From: Methylovorus sp035565335
GTDB lineage: Bacteria; Pseudomonadota; Gammaproteobacteria; Burkholderiales; Methylophilaceae
Reading direction: 5' to 3'
NCBI GenBank assembly: GCA_035565335.1
Contig: DATMSO010000056.1
Span: 1-32,010 of the forward strand
Length of the DNA: 32,010 nucleotides
The stretch's first letter is position 1; each line of letters starts with the position of its first letter. A program made the translations under genes and the position numbers. The notes beneath the pieces are model-generated. The model saw only the letters and a list, made by a program, of their open reading frames with translations, was not told where the DNA came from and did not search any database. Shown in pieces: positions 24,383-31,780 of this stretch.

Positions 24383-25246
24383 TCAGGCATCCGTGGACAC
24401 AGCCTGATCGCAATCCTGCGGCAGGATAATCCCAGATGCCGGATCTTGCAGGGCCTCAATCTCGATGAGTGGCGCCCAGGATTGGATGGCGCCAAAAACC
24501 GTGGCAAAAGATACATCCGCCGCATCGCGACCAGTACCCAGCCTGATCAGCCCCAGCCGTGGCGAGATGCCGGTCGGCTCGAACACATACCAGCGATCGC
24601 CAAGATAGACTTCGACGTAGGCATGAAAATCGTGCGGCCCGCTGGCGGGGTCCGATCCGTAATCCACGCCCGTGACAAAGCGCGCCGGCATATTCAAAGC
24701 GCGGCAAAGGGCAATCATCGCATGTGAAAAATCGCGGCAGACCCCGGCTTTCTGCTCAATCACGTCGGTGGCGGCACTCATACTGTTGGTGCTGCCCGGC
24801 AAATACGCCACGTTTTCATGCACCCAGTCACATACTGCCTTTACCCGCGCATACCCGCGTGGCAAATGCCCGAATTGCTGGTGAGCAAATGCTTGCAACA
24901 AATCGGACTGGCAATAGCGGCTGGGGTAAAGATAGCGCAGGTACTGAATAGGGATATCGGTAATGGGGACTTCTTGCAAGGTCTCCGGTGCTTCAAGCTG
25001 ATGATCGACCTCGACCGTCGCCGCGTAATGCACCTCCAGCGGCCCGGCATCTGCCTGACAACGCACATAGCGCGTGCCATAAAACGTATCTTCATATAGC
25101 TCATATTTCACCGGCTGGCTGAGCTGCAGGCGCTCATCCCTGACCGATTGGCGATCGGTCTGTGCGGCATGCACATTCAGAATGAAATCAGCCTGTGGAT
25201 CCAGCACCTCATATTTGAGGTGGATAGCCAGTTGCATTTTGATCAT
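24383..25246 (-). CDS. Transglutaminase-like cysteine peptidase-fold protein
   Basis: The 287-residue protein has an N-terminal beta domain (residues 1-110, with VDHQLEAPETLQ) and a transglutaminase-like core. The triad is formed by the Cys in GVCRDFSHAMIALCR, the His in HDFHAYVEVYL, and a third position in WYVFEPTG, where the usual Asp (D-P-T) is Glu. The family often has a D-P-T/S here, so this is a real substitution. The protein has no signal peptide. It converges with rdgC, four bases apart, and stands upstream of a hairpin at 25332. Bacterial members are often peptidases; no substrate is suggested here. Confidence 0.85.
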   Translation of the reverse strand: MIKMQLAIHLKYEVLDPQADFILNVHAAQTDRQSVRDERLQLSQPVKYELYEDTFYGTRYVRCQADAGPLEVHYAATVEVDHQLEAPETLQEVPITDIPIQYLRYLYPSRYCQSDLLQAFAHQQFGHLPRGYARVKAVCDWVHENVAYLPGSTNSMSAATDVIEQKAGVCRDFSHAMIALCRALNMPARFVTGVDYGSDPASGPHDFHAYVEVYLGDRWYVFEPTGISPRLGLIRLGTGRDAADVSFATVFGAIQSWAPLIEIEALQDPASGIILPQDCDQAVSTDA

Positions 25247-25331
25247 GACAGTATCTTGGGAATAAAGGATACGCCATGCTACGTTAGCGCTTACTTAGGC
25301 GGCATCGGCATTTGGCTTATATGCGTATCCG

Positions 25332-25355
25332 CGCCATCCTACACGCAGGATGGCG
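25332..25355. repeat. Perfect stem-loop between yjfB-type and transglutaminase-like genes
   Basis: CGCCATCCT (25332-25340) and AGGATGGCG (25347-25355) are perfect 9-base arms with a six-base loop. It lies 21 bases past the yjfB stop on the minus strand. It lacks a following T run on either strand, so it could be a processing or weak-terminator hairpin, or a REP-like repeat. Confidence 0.45.
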
Positions 25356-25376
25356 AAAACGCAGGGGAAGGGAAAA

Positions 25377-25568
25377 TCAGGCGGTGGTGTTGATATTCTG
25401 ACCGAGATGGTCGGGCAGGTTTTGTACCTTAGGCAAGGCTTCGATCATGCCGGCGGCGGAGGTGGCTTGGGCATCCAGTGCCTTTTTCAGAACTTCCATG
25501 CTGATGGCTTGTCCGGCTTTGGTCTCTGCCATGCTGGCGGCTACGGTGGCGCTGGTCACGGAATCCAT
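25377..25568 (-). CDS. yjfB: YjfB-family putative motility protein
   Basis: This 63-residue protein resembles the YjfB_motility family: SATVAASMAETKAGQAISME, then VLKKALDAQATSAAGMIEAL. The family is small, soluble and often linked to motility genes; its molecular role is unknown. The ATG has AAGGAG about seven bases upstream. A FliA-type promoter (25593-25619) ends 25 bases before the start, which fits a late-flagellar gene. No flagellar genes are in this window, so it lies alone between unrelated genes. Confidence 0.85.
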   Translation of the reverse strand: MDSVTSATVAASMAETKAGQAISMEVLKKALDAQATSAAGMIEALPKVQNLPDHLGQNINTTA

Positions 25569-25592
25569 ACACTTCTCCTTATCTACAACATG

Positions 25593-25619
25593 ATATCGGC
25601 CGGGTTTTAAACTTCTTTA
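25593..25619 (-). promoter_or_regulatory. FliA (sigma28) promoter of the yjfB-type gene
   Basis: On the minus strand TAAAGAAG (25612-25619) is followed after exactly 11 bases by GCCGATAT (25593-25600). The sigma28 consensus is TAAAGTTT-N11-GCCGATAA, so the -35 core TAAAG and GCCGAT are perfect and the spacing is right. The start codon is 25 bases downstream. Confidence 0.8.
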
Positions 25620-25825
25620 GGGTTGCCATGAAAAAAACTTGCTCCAGCCCGGCAAAACTTGTCTTTTAACCCGTGGTCTCTGAGTTATCGCGGGGGATAC
25701 ATCGCCAGCTTCTGCTAGACTTGGCCGTATGAAAGCGCGTGCCTTGCCTGCGCCAGCAGGCTGGTTAGCTCAAGCACCCTTTTTTTAAATCAGTACCGCC
25801 CTTTTTAATCTCTACATTCAAGGCC

Positions 25826-27394
25826 ATGATGCTGTCATTTGATAATCGCCTGCTAAATGAACTCCCCGGTGACCCCATACAAGGCGCGCAACTACGTCAG
25901 GTGCATGGCGCATTGTGGTCACGGCTGGATGCTACGCCGGTCAGCGCTCCCAGAATGTTGGCCTGGTCGCCGGAAATGGCTGATACCTTAGGGCTCACTG
26001 CTACGGACATGCAATCCGACGCTATGCTGCAGGCCTTGTCAGGCAACGGCTTGCTGCCGGGCATGCAACACTATGCCACCTGCTATGGTGGGCATCAGTT
26101 TGGCAACTGGGCCGGGCAGCTGGGCGATGGCCGTGCCATTTTTCTGGGTGAAACCGTTAACGCCGCCGGCGAGCGCTGGGAAATGCAGTTGAAGGGAGCT
26201 GGCGCCACGCCGTATTCCCGTCGTGCCGATGGCAGGGCGGTATTACGTTCCTCTTTACGCGAATTCCTGTGCAGCGAAGCCATGTTTCACCTCGGGATTC
26301 CCACCACCCGCGCCCTGAGCTTGGTGGCGACGGGCGACACCGTAGTACGCGACATGTTTTACGATGGTCACCCGGAACGCGAACCCGGCGCCATCGTCTG
26401 CCGCGTCGCGCCCTCGTTCATCCGCTTCGGGCATTTTGAGTTACCGGCATCGCGCGGTGATATCGATCTGTTACGCCGCCTGACCGAATTCACCATGCAA
26501 CGCGACTTTGCCGACATGGCCTTTCCCAGCGATATGCCTTTGCATGAGCGCGTACCCATCTGGTTTGGCGAAATCTGCCGCCGCACCGCACTGCTGATGG
26601 CGGAATGGATGCGGGTAGGCTTTGTACATGGGGTGATGAATACCGACAATATGTCCATCCTTGGCCTGACCATCGATTATGGCCCCTATGGCTGGATTGA
26701 TAATTTTGATCCGGGCTGGACCCCCAATACCACCGACGCCGCAGGTCGCCGTTATTGCTTTGGCCGTCAGCCGGATATTGCCCGCTGGAATCTGGAGCGG
26801 CTGGCGGAAGCGCTGGCCATGCTGTTACCGGAGCCAGGCCCCATCGTGGAGGGACTGAGTATCTATGACCAGACTTACGGTCAGGCATGGAGCCAGGGCT
26901 TGGCGGCCAAGTTCGGGCTCAGCAGCTGGGAGGATAACGATGCCGCTCTGATGAGCGAAATATTTGAATTGATGACACGCGCCGAAGTCGACATGACCCT
27001 GTTTTTCCGCCTGCTGGGCGATATGGATATGCAGATGCCCCAGGCCGAAGCGCTGCGACCCGCGTTTTATCGTGAAGACTTGTGGCAGGATTTCCACCCG
27101 CCGCTGTATTCATGGCTGCAACGCTATGGCGAGCGGCTGCAACACGACAAGCTGCCGCAGGCCTCCCGACGTCTTGCCATGCATAAAGTGAATCCACGCT
27201 TTGTATTGCGCAATTACCTGGCGCAGCAGGCGATAGACCAGGCCACCGAAGGGGATACCACGATGCTGCAGCAACTTTTCAGTGCAATGCGGCAACCCTA
27301 CGATGACCCTCCTCAGCATGCGGCGCTATATGCGTTACGTCCGGACTGGGCGCGGCAAAAAGCCGGCTGCTCCATGCTGTCTTGCAGTTCATGA
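25826..27394 (+). CDS. selO: SelO-family protein adenylyltransferase (YdiU)
   Basis: SelO is a kinase-fold enzyme that AMPylates protein residues and is linked to redox stress. The 522-residue protein has the family motifs: FGNWAGQLGDGRAIFLGE, MQLKGAGATPYSRRADGR with the ATP-contacting Lys, LREFLCSEAM, GVMNTDN, and IDYGPYGWIDNFDPG. The C-terminus ends CSMLSCSS; the Cys third from the end occupies the position of selenocysteine in vertebrate SelO. There is no in-frame TGA before the stop. AAGG precedes the first two ATG codons (25826, 25829), so the start may be either. A GCCTGC-GCCA-GCAGGC hairpin (25746-25761) lies upstream. Confidence 0.95.
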   Translation: MMLSFDNRLLNELPGDPIQGAQLRQVHGALWSRLDATPVSAPRMLAWSPEMADTLGLTATDMQSDAMLQALSGNGLLPGMQHYATCYGGHQFGNWAGQLGDGRAIFLGETVNAAGERWEMQLKGAGATPYSRRADGRAVLRSSLREFLCSEAMFHLGIPTTRALSLVATGDTVVRDMFYDGHPEREPGAIVCRVAPSFIRFGHFELPASRGDIDLLRRLTEFTMQRDFADMAFPSDMPLHERVPIWFGEICRRTALLMAEWMRVGFVHGVMNTDNMSILGLTIDYGPYGWIDNFDPGWTPNTTDAAGRRYCFGRQPDIARWNLERLAEALAMLLPEPGPIVEGLSIYDQTYGQAWSQGLAAKFGLSSWEDNDAALMSEIFELMTRAEVDMTLFFRLLGDMDMQMPQAEALRPAFYREDLWQDFHPPLYSWLQRYGERLQHDKLPQASRRLAMHKVNPRFVLRNYLAQQAIDQATEGDTTMLQQLFSAMRQPYDDPPQHAALYALRPDWARQKAGCSMLSCSS

Positions 27395-27395
27395 A

Positions 27396-27445
27396 GCGGC
27401 CACCCACTTAATTCCACAATTTCTGTGGATAAGTTTGTGGGCGGC
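27396..27445. repeat. Imperfect inverted repeat with a perfect DnaA box
   Basis: The core TCCACA (27413-27418) and TGTGGA (27424-27429) are perfect arms five bases apart, and outer parts (ACCCACTTAA on the left, TAAGTTTGTGGG on the right) partly pair too. TGTGGATAA (27424-27432) is a perfect DnaA box on the minus strand (TTATCCACA). It lies between convergent selO and the Sel1-repeat gene, where a transcription end is expected, though no T run follows. Confidence 0.5.
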
Positions 27446-27513
27446 TTGCGGAAGGCATCGCCAAGTGCATGATGCAATAGCAATGCCACGCCTTTGCTCA
27501 TGATGGCGTCATT

Positions 27514-28245
27514 TCACGCCAGTTTGCAGCCCTGATAATGCTGAGCCTGACAGGCCTGTGCCAGAGCCCGGGCTTCATTTAGCTGTTCGGGCGTCATTTT
27601 CGCTTCCAGATAGAGCAGCAGTTTTTTGCGTTTAGCACTGCGCCCGTGGGCATCATGCGGGTTTTCGGCGGCCAGCCAGATCCACATGTAACCATTTACC
27701 GCGCTGGCCGGCACCCCTTCGCCCTCAAGATACATATTGCCCAGATTGAACTGGGCATCGCTATCCCCCTGTTCGGCTGCCAGGCCAAACCACTTCAGGG
27801 CTTCCGGAATATTTTGCGCGACCACATCGCCACGCAAATACACAATACCCAGATTCAGCTGGGATCGCACATGGCCCTGCTCGGCAGCCTTGCGATACCA
27901 ATTGATTGCCTCGTCGTAATCCATGGTCACCCCGGCATCCCGGCTGAAGTAGATCACGCCCAGAGCATATTGCGCCTCAGGAAAACCCTGCTCCGCCGAT
28001 AACCGATACCACTTCACTGCTTCCTGAGGATTCTCCGATACGCCATCGCCTCTGGCATACATCAGGCCAAGGTTGTACTGCGCTTTGGCATCGCCTGCTG
28101 CTGCCAGCTCGCGATATATCGTGGCGGCCTGCGCAAACTTTCCTGCATCCACGGCAGCTTTGGCCTCTTCCAGACTTGCGGCCATCCCCGCGACGGGTAA
28201 CAGCAAGGTCATGCATACCAGACATTCCAATAAACGTTTCACCAT
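27514..28245 (-). CDS. Periplasmic Sel1-repeat (TPR-like) protein
   Basis: The 243-residue protein has an N-terminal signal peptide (MVKRLLECLVCMTLLLPVAG ending MAA-S). Four Sel1/TPR-like repeats of about 36 residues follow between residues 50 and 200: AQYNLGLMYARGDGV, AQYALGVIYFS, SQLNLGIVYLRGD and AQFNLGNMYLEGEG. These repeats usually mediate protein-protein contacts. The start could be ATG at 28245 or GTG at 28242: AGGAGG lies two and five bases upstream respectively, so GTG has better spacing. Upstream starts would add a long unlikely extension. The partner is unknown. Confidence 0.88.
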   Translation of the reverse strand: MVKRLLECLVCMTLLLPVAGMAASLEEAKAAVDAGKFAQAATIYRELAAAGDAKAQYNLGLMYARGDGVSENPQEAVKWYRLSAEQGFPEAQYALGVIYFSRDAGVTMDYDEAINWYRKAAEQGHVRSQLNLGIVYLRGDVVAQNIPEALKWFGLAAEQGDSDAQFNLGNMYLEGEGVPASAVNGYMWIWLAAENPHDAHGRSAKRKKLLLYLEAKMTPEQLNEARALAQACQAQHYQGCKLA

Positions 28246-28522
28246 TGCCTCCTGATACCTCATCCAGTCGCCGCCATATCCAGCCCAACAGCAGGTGGTG
28301 GCGGCCTCTTTGCAGCGTTCTATGGGCAAACAATATGACAGGATAGTTCCACCGGCAAAAGAGCTTCGCCCGCCATGCCCAGGCCGATTGCCACGCAAGC
28401 CGCGCCAACGCTTAAGTAGGCGCAGCCATCGCTTTTAATGGATAATCTCTGCTGTGGCTGTTTGCACAATTTTCCTGCCTCCCGTCTAAAGAGCGCAGGC
28501 CACCCCCGAAAGCCCATGCGAC

Positions 28523-29839
28523 ATGCTGACCGATGTATTACTAATTATTTTTGCCGGATTGCTGGTGTTATTGAACGGATTTTTCGTGGCCGCAGAATTC
28601 GGCCTCGTCAAATTGCGCGCCACTCGCGTTCGTGCCATGGCGAAAACTTATGGCTGGCGTGGCCGCATACTGACACGCGTCCATGGCCAGCTCGATGCCT
28701 ATCTTTCAGCCTGCCAGCTTGGCATCACCCTTGCCTCGCTGGGGTTGGGCTGGGTGGGGGAACCTGCCTTCGCCGAACTGCTGACGCCAATGTTGCAGGC
28801 AGCCGGCATCGATAGCCCGCGTATTGTTCATCTGGTGGCGTTATCACTGGCATTTTTCATTATCTCCTTCCTGCACATCGTGGTGGGCGAGCTGGTCCCC
28901 AAATCCCTTGCCATCCGCTCAGCTGAAAAGATCGGCCTGTGGACGGCGCCCGCTCTCTATGGTTTTTACTGGCTCATGTATCCCGCCATCTGGATACTCA
29001 ACCACAGTGCCAATCTGGTGCTGGGTGTGCTGGGGCTCAAAAATACAACCTCTCATGACGCGCATTACTCGGCCGACGAACTTAAGGTCATACTCCGCAG
29101 CTCGCGCGCGGACGATAAATTCAGTCGCAGCGAGTGGCGTGTATTGGCCCAGGCCATCGATTTCCGCGAACTGGATGTGGCGGATGTCATGCGGCCATTC
29201 CACGAAGCCGTGGTGCTGCATGAAGGAGATAGCCTGGAAACCAATTTGCAGAAAATTGTGCAGCAGCGCTATAGCCGCTACCCCTACATGGAAACCTCAG
29301 GCGAAGTCATTGGCATCATCCACCTGAAAGACCTGTTTGTGGCCCAGCACAAAGGCCGTCTGGACGATATTGAAGACCTGGTGCGCCCGATTGCCATGGT
29401 CTCGCCCGAGCTGCCGGCAACCGAGCTGTTCAGGCGCTTTCAGCAAGGTGCACCGCATTTTACCGTGGTGGGGTATGAGGGCAGCCCGCCGGTAGGATTT
29501 GTCACACTGGACAATCTGCTGAGTGCTCTGGTTGGCGAGATACGCGATGAATTCAGACAGTCGCTCAGCGAATGGACCAAGCTGGATGATGGCTCACTGC
29601 TGGGCAAGGCCAGCCTGCCGATTCCCACCCTGGAGCGGACGCTGGGCATTGATATCGATTCCAACGCAGCCGATAGCGTAGGCGGATTGATACTTTGGAA
29701 ACTGGGTGATTTGCCTGAGGAAGGCCAAAAGATCGAATTCGATCAATTCAGCATCGTCGTCAAAAAAATGGTGGGGCCACGCATCTTGCTGGTACGCGTC
29801 TATCCAAAATTCGATGATGAGCTGGGGCTGGGCGGCTAG
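28523..29839 (+). CDS. CNNM/CBS-domain membrane protein (CorC/HlyC family)
   Basis: This 438-residue protein has the DUF21/CNNM transmembrane domain (about 1-190: NGFFVAAEFGLVKLRATRV, LSACQLGITLASLGLGWVGE, VGELVPKSLAIRSAEK). Two CBS domains (about 205-330) and a C-terminal CorC/HlyC domain (about 345-435) follow. Members are linked to Mg2+/divalent cation transport or export; the old haemolysin label is not reliable. It lies alone with a bidirectional terminator downstream. Not the same gene as the shorter CorC that lacks membrane helices. Confidence 0.92.
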   Translation: MLTDVLLIIFAGLLVLLNGFFVAAEFGLVKLRATRVRAMAKTYGWRGRILTRVHGQLDAYLSACQLGITLASLGLGWVGEPAFAELLTPMLQAAGIDSPRIVHLVALSLAFFIISFLHIVVGELVPKSLAIRSAEKIGLWTAPALYGFYWLMYPAIWILNHSANLVLGVLGLKNTTSHDAHYSADELKVILRSSRADDKFSRSEWRVLAQAIDFRELDVADVMRPFHEAVVLHEGDSLETNLQKIVQQRYSRYPYMETSGEVIGIIHLKDLFVAQHKGRLDDIEDLVRPIAMVSPELPATELFRRFQQGAPHFTVVGYEGSPPVGFVTLDNLLSALVGEIRDEFRQSLSEWTKLDDGSLLGKASLPIPTLERTLGIDIDSNAADSVGGLILWKLGDLPEEGQKIEFDQFSIVVKKMVGPRILLVRVYPKFDDELGLGG

Positions 29840-29890
29840 AAGCGGCGGCAGATTAAGACACTGTAAATTAGACAGGAACGACGGACAATA

Positions 29891-29917
29891 AAAAACGGAG
29901 CACTAGGCTCCGTTTTT
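29891..29917. terminator. Bidirectional Rho-independent terminator
   Basis: A hairpin with GGAGC (29897-29901) and GCTCC (29907-29911) arms extends to CGGAGC/GCTCCG with flanking A and T runs of five. It lies between the CNNM gene and the cold-shock gene, and works on either strand. Confidence 0.85.
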
Positions 29918-29938
29918 CACATCAAACCTAATACAGGA

Positions 29939-30142
29939 TTAGGCTTTTTGAATGTTCGATGCTTGCTTGCCTTTAGGGCCATCGATGACTTCGAAAGAAA
30001 CGCGATCGTTGTCTTTCAGGCTCTTATAGCCGGTGTCGGCAATTGCCGAGTAGTGCGCGAACAGATCGCTGCCACCGTCATCGGGAGTAATAAAGCCGAA
30101 GCCTTTGGAATCATTGAACCACTTTACAATACCTGTTGCCAT
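29939..30142 (-). CDS. Cold-shock domain protein (CspA family)
   Basis: This 67-residue protein is a single cold-shock domain: MATGIVKWFNDSKGFGFITP has RNP1 KGFGFI, and DLFAHYSAI is the RNP2 (usually VFVH, here LFAH). It binds single-stranded RNA or DNA as an RNA chaperone. The full length and C-terminal GKQASNIQKA are typical. The start has AGAAAG about seven bases upstream. The leader from the predicted promoter at 30240-30268 is about 90 bases and contains a GGGAG-C-CTCCC dyad (30164-30174), which could be a fold-change element. Confidence 0.93.
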   Translation of the reverse strand: MATGIVKWFNDSKGFGFITPDDGGSDLFAHYSAIADTGYKSLKDNDRVSFEVIDGPKGKQASNIQKA

Positions 30143-30239
30143 TTTGATACTTTCTAACTAAAAGGGAGGCTCCCCGAAAGTTTGAATAAAAACCATATAA
30201 AACAAATTATTAATTCTTAATTACAAACGCCTGTAAAAG

Positions 30240-30268
30240 GTTTTACGCAGTAATCGGCGCCCTGTCAA
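30240..30268 (-). promoter_or_regulatory. Strong sigma70 promoter of the cold-shock gene
   Basis: On the minus strand a consensus -35 TTGACA (30263-30268) is 17 bases from TAAAAC (30240-30245). The start near 30233 gives a leader of about 90 bases, AT-rich then with a GC dyad near the ATG, as is common for cold-shock genes. Confidence 0.65.
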
Positions 30269-30312
30269 TCAATATTTAAATATATTTGCTTGAAACTGAA
30301 TTGAAAACAGGC

Positions 30313-30570
30313 CTAATAAGTGCGACGACGTGGCACAAATGCACCGCGGTTTTCGATATGACGGAAGGTGATACGGCCCTTGCTGACGTCATAAGGCGAC
30401 AATTCCAGCGTTACCTTGTCTCCCGCCAGAATGCGGATATTGTTCTTGCGCATCTTGCCTGCGGTATACGCTACCAGCTTGTGACCATTTTCCAGCGTAA
30501 CCAGAAAACGGGAATCCGGCAGGATTTCGGCGACTACGCCACTCATTTCGATCAGTTCTTCTTTTGCCAT
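30313..30570 (-). CDS. infA: Translation initiation factor IF-1
   Basis: IF-1 occupies the ribosomal A site during initiation. The 85-residue protein begins MAKEELIEMSGVVAEILPDS and has the S1/OB fold with GHKLVAYTAGKMRKNNIRIL and SPYDVSKGRITFRHI. It is longer than the 72-residue E. coli IF-1 by a C-terminal tail (ENRGAFVPRRRTY), as I know it from second infA copies in betaproteobacteria. ATG at 30570 is preferred because GGAG lies six bases upstream; an ATG four codons earlier (30582) has no room for a ribosome site. The cold-shock gene follows on the same strand after a 170-base gap with its own promoter. Confidence 0.95.
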   Translation of the reverse strand: MAKEELIEMSGVVAEILPDSRFLVTLENGHKLVAYTAGKMRKNNIRILAGDKVTLELSPYDVSKGRITFRHIENRGAFVPRRRTY

Positions 30571-30903
30571 CGCTGACTCCATCCTTTTAGAAAATTAAAG
30601 ATTGTGTGTGTGAATATGTTGGCCACATGGGACATGCGGGACAACACGCGAGGCAAGAAAGCGAAGACATGTGCAGCGCAAATGCGCAACGCACAAGGAA
30701 GACTATTTTTTACCAAGTGCAGCACTATGCGCCAAGTTGACTACTTAAGCAATGAAAAATGCCATGACAGCTTAAACTAATCAGCAGCTTAGCCGCATAA
30801 ACCCTATGTTCTGATGGGGTTTAGCGCCCTCTTGCGCTAGAATATCGCATGGATTTTTTGCCACCCAGACAGTGGCTCCCACTTGAACACCTGAAGCGCC
30901 ATT
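30571..30903. other. Intergenic region upstream of infA with two dyads
   Basis: This 333-base stretch is infA leader/promoter on one side and promoter for gene 30904 on the other. Two adjacent dyads stand out: TAAACCC (30798-30804) with GGGTTTA (30817-30823), and TAGCGC (30822-30827) with GCGCTA (30834-30839). For infA a -35 TTGCTT and a weak -10 CATAGT, 17 bases apart on the minus strand (about 30725-30755), is possible. I see no ORF or RNA gene with support. Confidence 0.4.
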
Positions 30904-31299
30904 ATGAAAAAAGAAACCTTTGTTTTACTGTCCAGTTCCGCCGTGGTCCTGATCATCATAGGCATCATGCTGGAGCTGGGAGTAGCCCAGCAACGCGCAT
31001 CCATCATCACCACGCGTTATGCCCATTGTGAAGAGGCTGCATCGCTCCCAGGCATACCATCGAGCGAAGGCTGCCAGCTCATAGTAAAGGACTATACAAA
31101 AAATGGTGACCTGCTGGTGTTTCTGGATAATGACAACCAGCAGGGCATGCTGCCCATCAGTGCGGTGAAATCGATTGTGGCGCAAGCTGCACCACCTTTC
31201 AGCATCTTCCGTAATATCTATCTGTTGATCGGTGTGCTGGTTTTGCCGCTCAGCATCGTGTTATTCCTGCTAGGCAAACGCAAGAAACCCCGCGCCTGA
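30904..31299 (+). CDS. Two-TM membrane protein, unknown function
   Basis: This 131-residue protein has an N-terminal helix (about 7-25: VLLSSSAVVLIIIGIMLEL) and a C-terminal helix (about 105-123: YLLIGVLVLPLSIVLFLL) with a basic tail (GKRKKPRA). The middle 75 residues are soluble with two Cys (HCEEA and EGCQL), which could form a periplasmic disulfide. This topology places the loop in the periplasm. I do not recognise a family. A -10-like TAGAAT (30838-30843) lies about 60 bases upstream, overlapping the second dyad; the ribosome site is weak. Confidence 0.65.
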   Translation: MKKETFVLLSSSAVVLIIIGIMLELGVAQQRASIITTRYAHCEEAASLPGIPSSEGCQLIVKDYTKNGDLLVFLDNDNQQGMLPISAVKSIVAQAAPPFSIFRNIYLLIGVLVLPLSIVLFLLGKRKKPRA

Positions 31300-31393
31300 C
31301 GGCCTGCAACAAAGGCCAGGGGCCCAGTTCAAGCCGAAATCAGACATTCATAACTGCTAGTCGCTCGCTACTTTTTTCCGATTGTCATCAATC

Positions 31394-31409
31394 TGGCACA
31401 AAGCCTGCT
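31394..31409 (+). promoter_or_regulatory. Sigma54 (RpoN) promoter of gene 31462
   Basis: TGGCAC (31394-31399) and CTGCT (31405-31409) match the -24/-12 consensus TGGCAC-N5-TTGCW with one difference, and the GG and GC doublets are exactly 12 bases apart (31395 and 31407). The start would be near 31420, giving a leader of about 42 bases. An enhancer-binding protein would be needed for activity; no such gene is in this window. Confidence 0.6.
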
Positions 31410-31461
31410 TATGATGAAGCGTCATCCACGTTTCAGCAATATGAGCTAGGAAGGAGTAATC

Positions 31462-31722
31462 ATGATTATTACCCACACCTATAACGGCTACGAACTTAGC
31501 GCTACCTTTTATCAAAAAGCCGAACGTTACTACCCCTCAGTCACCATCATGGCGCTGCAGGACAGCCTGCGCAGTTCCGTCATGGCACCTCCATGCCCGG
31601 GTAACGGGTTTGGCAATAAGGACGACGCCCTGATGCTGGGGATTGGTTTTGCACGCGATGCGGTAGACGGCAAAATCAAGAATTTTTGTGTGGAAAGTCT
31701 GCAGTTCAAGAAATCCGCCTGA
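31462..31722 (+). CDS. Small orphan protein behind a sigma54 promoter
   Basis: This 86-residue soluble protein starts MIITHTYNGYELSATFYQ and has no signal peptide or membrane helix. It has two Cys (PPCPGNGFGNK and FCVESLQ). I do not recognise a family. The ATG has AAGGAG about six bases upstream, and a -24/-12 sigma54 promoter lies 52 bases before the start. It is followed by two hairpins, the second a normal terminator, so it is a self-contained single-gene unit. Confidence 0.7.
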   Translation: MIITHTYNGYELSATFYQKAERYYPSVTIMALQDSLRSSVMAPPCPGNGFGNKDDALMLGIGFARDAVDGKIKNFCVESLQFKKSA

Positions 31723-31749
31723 TAGGCAAAGCGTTTTCAAGGCAACTGA

Positions 31750-31769
31750 CTGTCGCGGTCTCGCGACAG
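31750..31769. repeat. Stem-loop after gene 31462
   Basis: CTGTCGCG (31750-31757) and CGCGACAG (31762-31769) are perfect 8-base arms with a GTCT loop, 28 bases after the stop. There is no T run directly after, so it may stabilise the transcript end. Confidence 0.6.
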
Positions 31770-31780
31770 CATTCCACCAT

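Noticed and set aside
27313..27501. Minus-strand frame of 62 codons overlapping the selO 3' end
   Set aside because: No ribosome site, overlaps selO and the DnaA-box dyad, and its composition does not look like a protein.
28487..28513. FliA-like TAAAGAGC followed by CCCGAAAG upstream of the CNNM gene
   Set aside because: The spacing is 10, not 11, and the -10 part matches only five of eight positions; it is also too close to the start codon.
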